DNA of 7,784 bases, taken from contig CAIXHI010000335.1 of the NCBI GenBank assembly GCA_903919215.1, positions 1-7,784 of the forward strand, read 5' to 3'. This document shows, piece after piece, positions 5,756-7,784 of this stretch. The notes beneath the pieces were generated by a model. That model was not told the origin of the DNA, ran no database searches, and saw only the letters and a list, made by a program, of their open reading frames with translations. This stretch comes from an uncultured Acidimicrobiaceae bacterium (lineage in GTDB: Bacteria > Actinomycetota > Acidimicrobiia > Acidimicrobiales > Ilumatobacteraceae). The position numbers and the translations under genes are program-made. Position 1 is the first letter of the stretch. Each line of letters starts with the position of its first letter.

Positions 5756-7013
5756 ATGAGTTCGTTCCATGTTCCGGGGGTCGAGGAGTTGCGGGCGATG
5801 TCGCCGGCCGAACTCGAGTCGTTGGCGCGCGAGCTGGATGGGCAGCGTCGTGCGGTGGAGTCGGCATTGGCGACGTTGGTCGCAAGGGTCGAGGAGGTCG
5901 GAGCACATCGTCGTGACGGCCATCGTGGTGTGCGGGCGTGGGGGATGGCGGCGTGCAACTGGTCGTTGCCCGAAGCAGCACGGTTCGTGAAGGCCGGTCA
6001 CCTGTTGGCCCGTTTCCGGTCAGCGTCGGGGATGGGTGTTGCACAGTTGCACGCGCTTGCGGCCGTGACGGCGAACCCGCGTGTCGAACCTCACTTGGAC
6101 GAGGCCGAGGAACTGTTGGTGGGCCAGGCGGCGGTGCTGGATTTCGAGGACTTACTCGGTGTTGTTGCGGGCGTGGGAAGCCGCTGCTGATCCGGATGGC
6201 GCGCATCTGAATCACGAACGGGCCCATCGCGAACGCGAGGCCACGATCTCGTCCGTGGGGGCGAAAGCGTTCGTGAACGCGCATGGCGGCGCGGTGGCGG
6301 GCGCGCAGCTGAAGGAAGTGTTGGACGCGTTTGCGCATGCCGAGTTCCTGGCCGATTGGGAGGCCGGTGTTGCGGTGCATGGTGAGGCGATGTGTGTGTC
6401 GTTGATGGCACGCACCGAACGCCAACGCCGCTTCGATGCGATGTGCGCAGTGTTCGCCGCCGCGGCCGGGTCGGGTGTGTTGGCAGGGTTCGAACCGACG
6501 GTGAACCTGTGGTGCGATCACGCCACGTTCGAGCACGCGCTGGTCACCGCGTTGGGCGGCACGCCAGAACCGCTCGACCCGAGCGTTCCGCATCGTTGCG
6601 AAACCTCCACCGGGGTGCAGCTCGATCCACTGGATGTGTTGATCGCTGCCGCTCTCGGGCATGTGCGCCGGGTCGTGCTCGACTCGGCCGGTGTCGTGAT
6701 CGATGTCGGTCGCAAGCAGCGTTTGTTCACCGGGGCGCTCCGGGAGATCCTGTTGGCGCTCGAACGACAATGCTTCTGGTCGGGCTGTCATCACCCACCA
6801 CGCCAGGTCGATCATGTGTTGCCATGGGCTCGGGGTGGGCTCACCGACGCTGCGAACGCGGGCCCAGCCTGCGGGCACCACAACCGATGGCGCACTCGCG
6901 GCTACACCACCGTGCGCGACGAACACGGCCACTGGCACCACTACCGACCCGACGGCACCGAGATCGGCTGGCGTCGCGGTCAGGTCACCCGCGTCCTGTC
7001 ACCCGCCGCCTAA
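5756..7013 (+). pseudogene. DUF222/HNH endonuclease-domain gene, frameshifted
   Basis: The first 132 codons (5756-6151, MSSFHVPGVEELRAM onward) and the remaining 286 (6153-7011 before the TAA) lie in different frames. Together they give one protein of about 418 residues, a normal size for the DUF222 plus HNH family (the family of the M. tuberculosis 13E12 repeat protein). The upstream frame runs to VLDFED and then drifts to a stop at 6190; the downstream frame supplies YSVLLRAWEAAADPDGAH. Removing one T at 6152-6153 joins them. The C-terminal HNH nuclease domain is intact: two Cys in CFWSGC (codons from 6771), the VDHVLPWARGG core with its catalytic Asp-His at 6810-6815, and the second Cys-His-His-Asn cluster CGHHN at 6870-6884. 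The ATG at 5756 has only a weak ribosome site; a TTG at 5744 is an in-frame alternative. The break may be a true mutation or a sequencing error. Family function is nuclease-like but poorly defined. Confidence 0.85.
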
Positions 7014-7085
7014 CTGGCTGCGTGTCGGCGTGAATTCAGTGGGCGACGAGGTGGCTGAACGCGCCTGTCGCACCGGAAAACGCAA

Positions 7086-7111
7086 TCGAGCGGCCCCTAG
7101 GGGCCGCTCGA
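7086..7111 (-). terminator. Intrinsic terminator of the tRNA-Arg transcript
   Basis: A perfect 26-bp palindrome with arms TCGAGCGGCCCCT and AGGGGCCGCTCGA folds into a very GC-rich stem. On the minus strand it begins 6 nt after the tRNA 3' end and is followed by TTGCGTTTT, a fair T-rich tail. On the plus strand no T run follows, but the stem may still limit read-through from the DUF222/HNH gene, which ends at 7013. Confidence 0.8.
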
Positions 7112-7117
7112 CTTCAG

Positions 7118-7190
7118 CGCACTCGGAATGACTCGAACATTCAACCTTCTGATCCGTAGTCAGATGCTCTATCCATTGAGCTACGAGTGC
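7118..7190 (-). tRNA. tRNA-Arg (anticodon ACG)
   Basis: The 73-nt cloverleaf is complete. The acceptor arms GCACTCG and CGAGTGC pair over 7 bp, the D stem is GCTC/GAGC and the T stem GAATG/CATTC with loop TTCGAGT. The anticodon stem TCTGA/TCAGA encloses the loop CTACGGA. The anticodon ACG (7155-7157) should be modified to ICG and read CGU, CGC and CGA codons. The discriminator base is G and CCA is not encoded. A TAGAGT at 7203-7208 (minus strand) could be the -10 element, but no clear -35 was found; co-transcription with the LysM gene 49 nt upstream is also possible. Confidence 0.97.
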
Positions 7191-7239
7191 TTGCGGGTGT
7201 CCACTCTAGAGGTTCACCCGGTGTTCGACTACCGGTTTC

Positions 7240-7784
7240 TCAGCCGCCCCACGGAGCCCAGCTGTTGCTGCGCTGGTAGATGATGAGCGCGGCCCTGGTG
7301 TTCACCAGTGGGTCGAACAGCTGAGCGGCAGAGGTGACGCCGATGGATGGCAGCCACTTGCTGTGGGCGTTGTAGTTGATCTGGAACACGCCGTAGCAGC
7401 AGAAGTTTGCCGAATACGGGTTGAGGTGGCTCTCGCGCTCGGCGATCACCAGAGCGTGCTCCTCGAGGTCGTCGGGGAACACGTCGCGGATCATCTGGGT
7501 GACTTCGGCGCGTGTGTAGCTGCGGGCCGAGACGGGCGGCCTGACGACTGCTTTCACGGTGGTCGTGGTGACTGCCGGCTTGGGCGGTGCGGGTACGACA
7601 GCGTTGGTCGGCAGACAGATGGACCGACCGGGGAGCAGCACGGACCTGGTGGTGGCCTGGTTGGCTGCCAGCAGTTGGGTGGTGGTGATCGACATGTGCT
7701 TGGCGATCATGCTCCACGAGTCGCCCGACACGATCGTGTACTTCTTCGTGCAGGAGGCTGCCTTGGCTACCTTCGATGCCGTCG
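7240..7784 (-). CDS. LysM plus lytic-transglycosylase-like protein (partial, N-terminus missing)
   Basis: The frame stays open to the window edge, so the start is outside; 180 residues are visible. Residues 13-58 form a LysM peptidoglycan-binding domain (KKYTIVSGDSWSMIAKHMSI, then LLAANQ and LLPGRSICLP). A Pro/Thr/Val-rich linker runs from about 59 to 88. Residues about 90-178 resemble an SLT/lysozyme-like fold: LVIAERESHLNPYSANF, with the likely catalytic Glu at residue 117 (codon 7432-7434), then YGVFQINYN and the closing DPLVNTRAALIIYQRSNSWAPWGG. It is therefore probably an exported enzyme that cleaves peptidoglycan during growth or division, held to the wall by LysM; the signal peptide would lie off the edge. 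A GTG at 7731 is not a credible start because it splits the LysM motif. The Cys-Cys pair in ANFCCYG is notable. Confidence 0.87.
   Translation of the reverse strand, partial: TASKVAKAASCTKKYTIVSGDSWSMIAKHMSITTTQLLAANQATTRSVLLPGRSICLPTNAVVPAPPKPAVTTTTVKAVVRPPVSARSYTRAEVTQMIRDVFPDDLEEHALVIAERESHLNPYSANFCCYGVFQINYNAHSKWLPSIGVTSAAQLFDPLVNTRAALIIYQRSNSWAPWGG

Noticed and set aside
5730..6941. Minus-strand open frame of 403 codons opposite the DUF222/HNH gene, uninterrupted across the frameshift
   Set aside because: The translation is Pro/Arg/Thr-rich and low in complexity with no domain, and the HNH motif on the plus strand identifies the real gene.
7118..7190. tRNA-Arg as an integration site for a mobile element containing the DUF222/HNH gene
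   Set aside because: No second copy of the tRNA 3' end and no integrase gene were seen in the window.
7218..7235. CCGGT/ACCGG hairpin between the LysM gene and the tRNA as a terminator
   Set aside because: The stem is only 5 bp with an 8-nt loop and no T run, too weak to call.

Overview
The window is a GC-rich chromosomal segment that looks like an actinobacterium. Supporting signs are the GC-rich codon use, GTG starts, a DUF222/HNH gene (a family very common in Actinomycetota), MMPL and amidohydrolase genes, and a LysM/lytic-transglycosylase protein. An Acidimicrobiia-like source is possible, but that is an impression and not shown by the sequence. No CRISPR array, insertion sequence or rRNA was seen.

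Left edge (1-566, minus strand): a small exported protein with three near-identical 14-residue repeats lies upstream of a response regulator cut off by the window edge. A perfect 10-bp hairpin separates them.

Centre left (about 646-3842, plus strand): a control region carries 11-bp-spaced TTCAC repeats (minus strand) and a perfect ATACCCC-AG-GGGGTAT inverted repeat of the CsoR/CstR-repressor type, placed over a likely promoter. It leads into three close, co-directional genes: a 12-helix MMPL/RND-type exporter, a small two-helix DUF2892 (YgaP-like) membrane protein and a class I SAM methyltransferase. This is best read as one metal- or persulfide-responsive operon, and is the most interesting part of the window. 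A hairpin follows, then a cupredoxin-like lipoprotein gene that may be transcribed without a leader.

Centre right (4390-5755): a minus-strand PF04909 amidohydrolase converges on the lipoprotein gene. Its upstream region holds two abutting palindromes: one resembles a mycobacterial DosR/DevR box, the other is a perfect 8-4-8 TTGACG palindrome of unknown cognate regulator.

Right (5756-7784): a DUF222/HNH endonuclease-family gene is broken by a one-base frameshift. A 26-bp palindromic terminator, tRNA-Arg(ACG), and the C-terminal part of a LysM plus transglycosylase-like protein (minus strand, open at the window edge) complete the segment.
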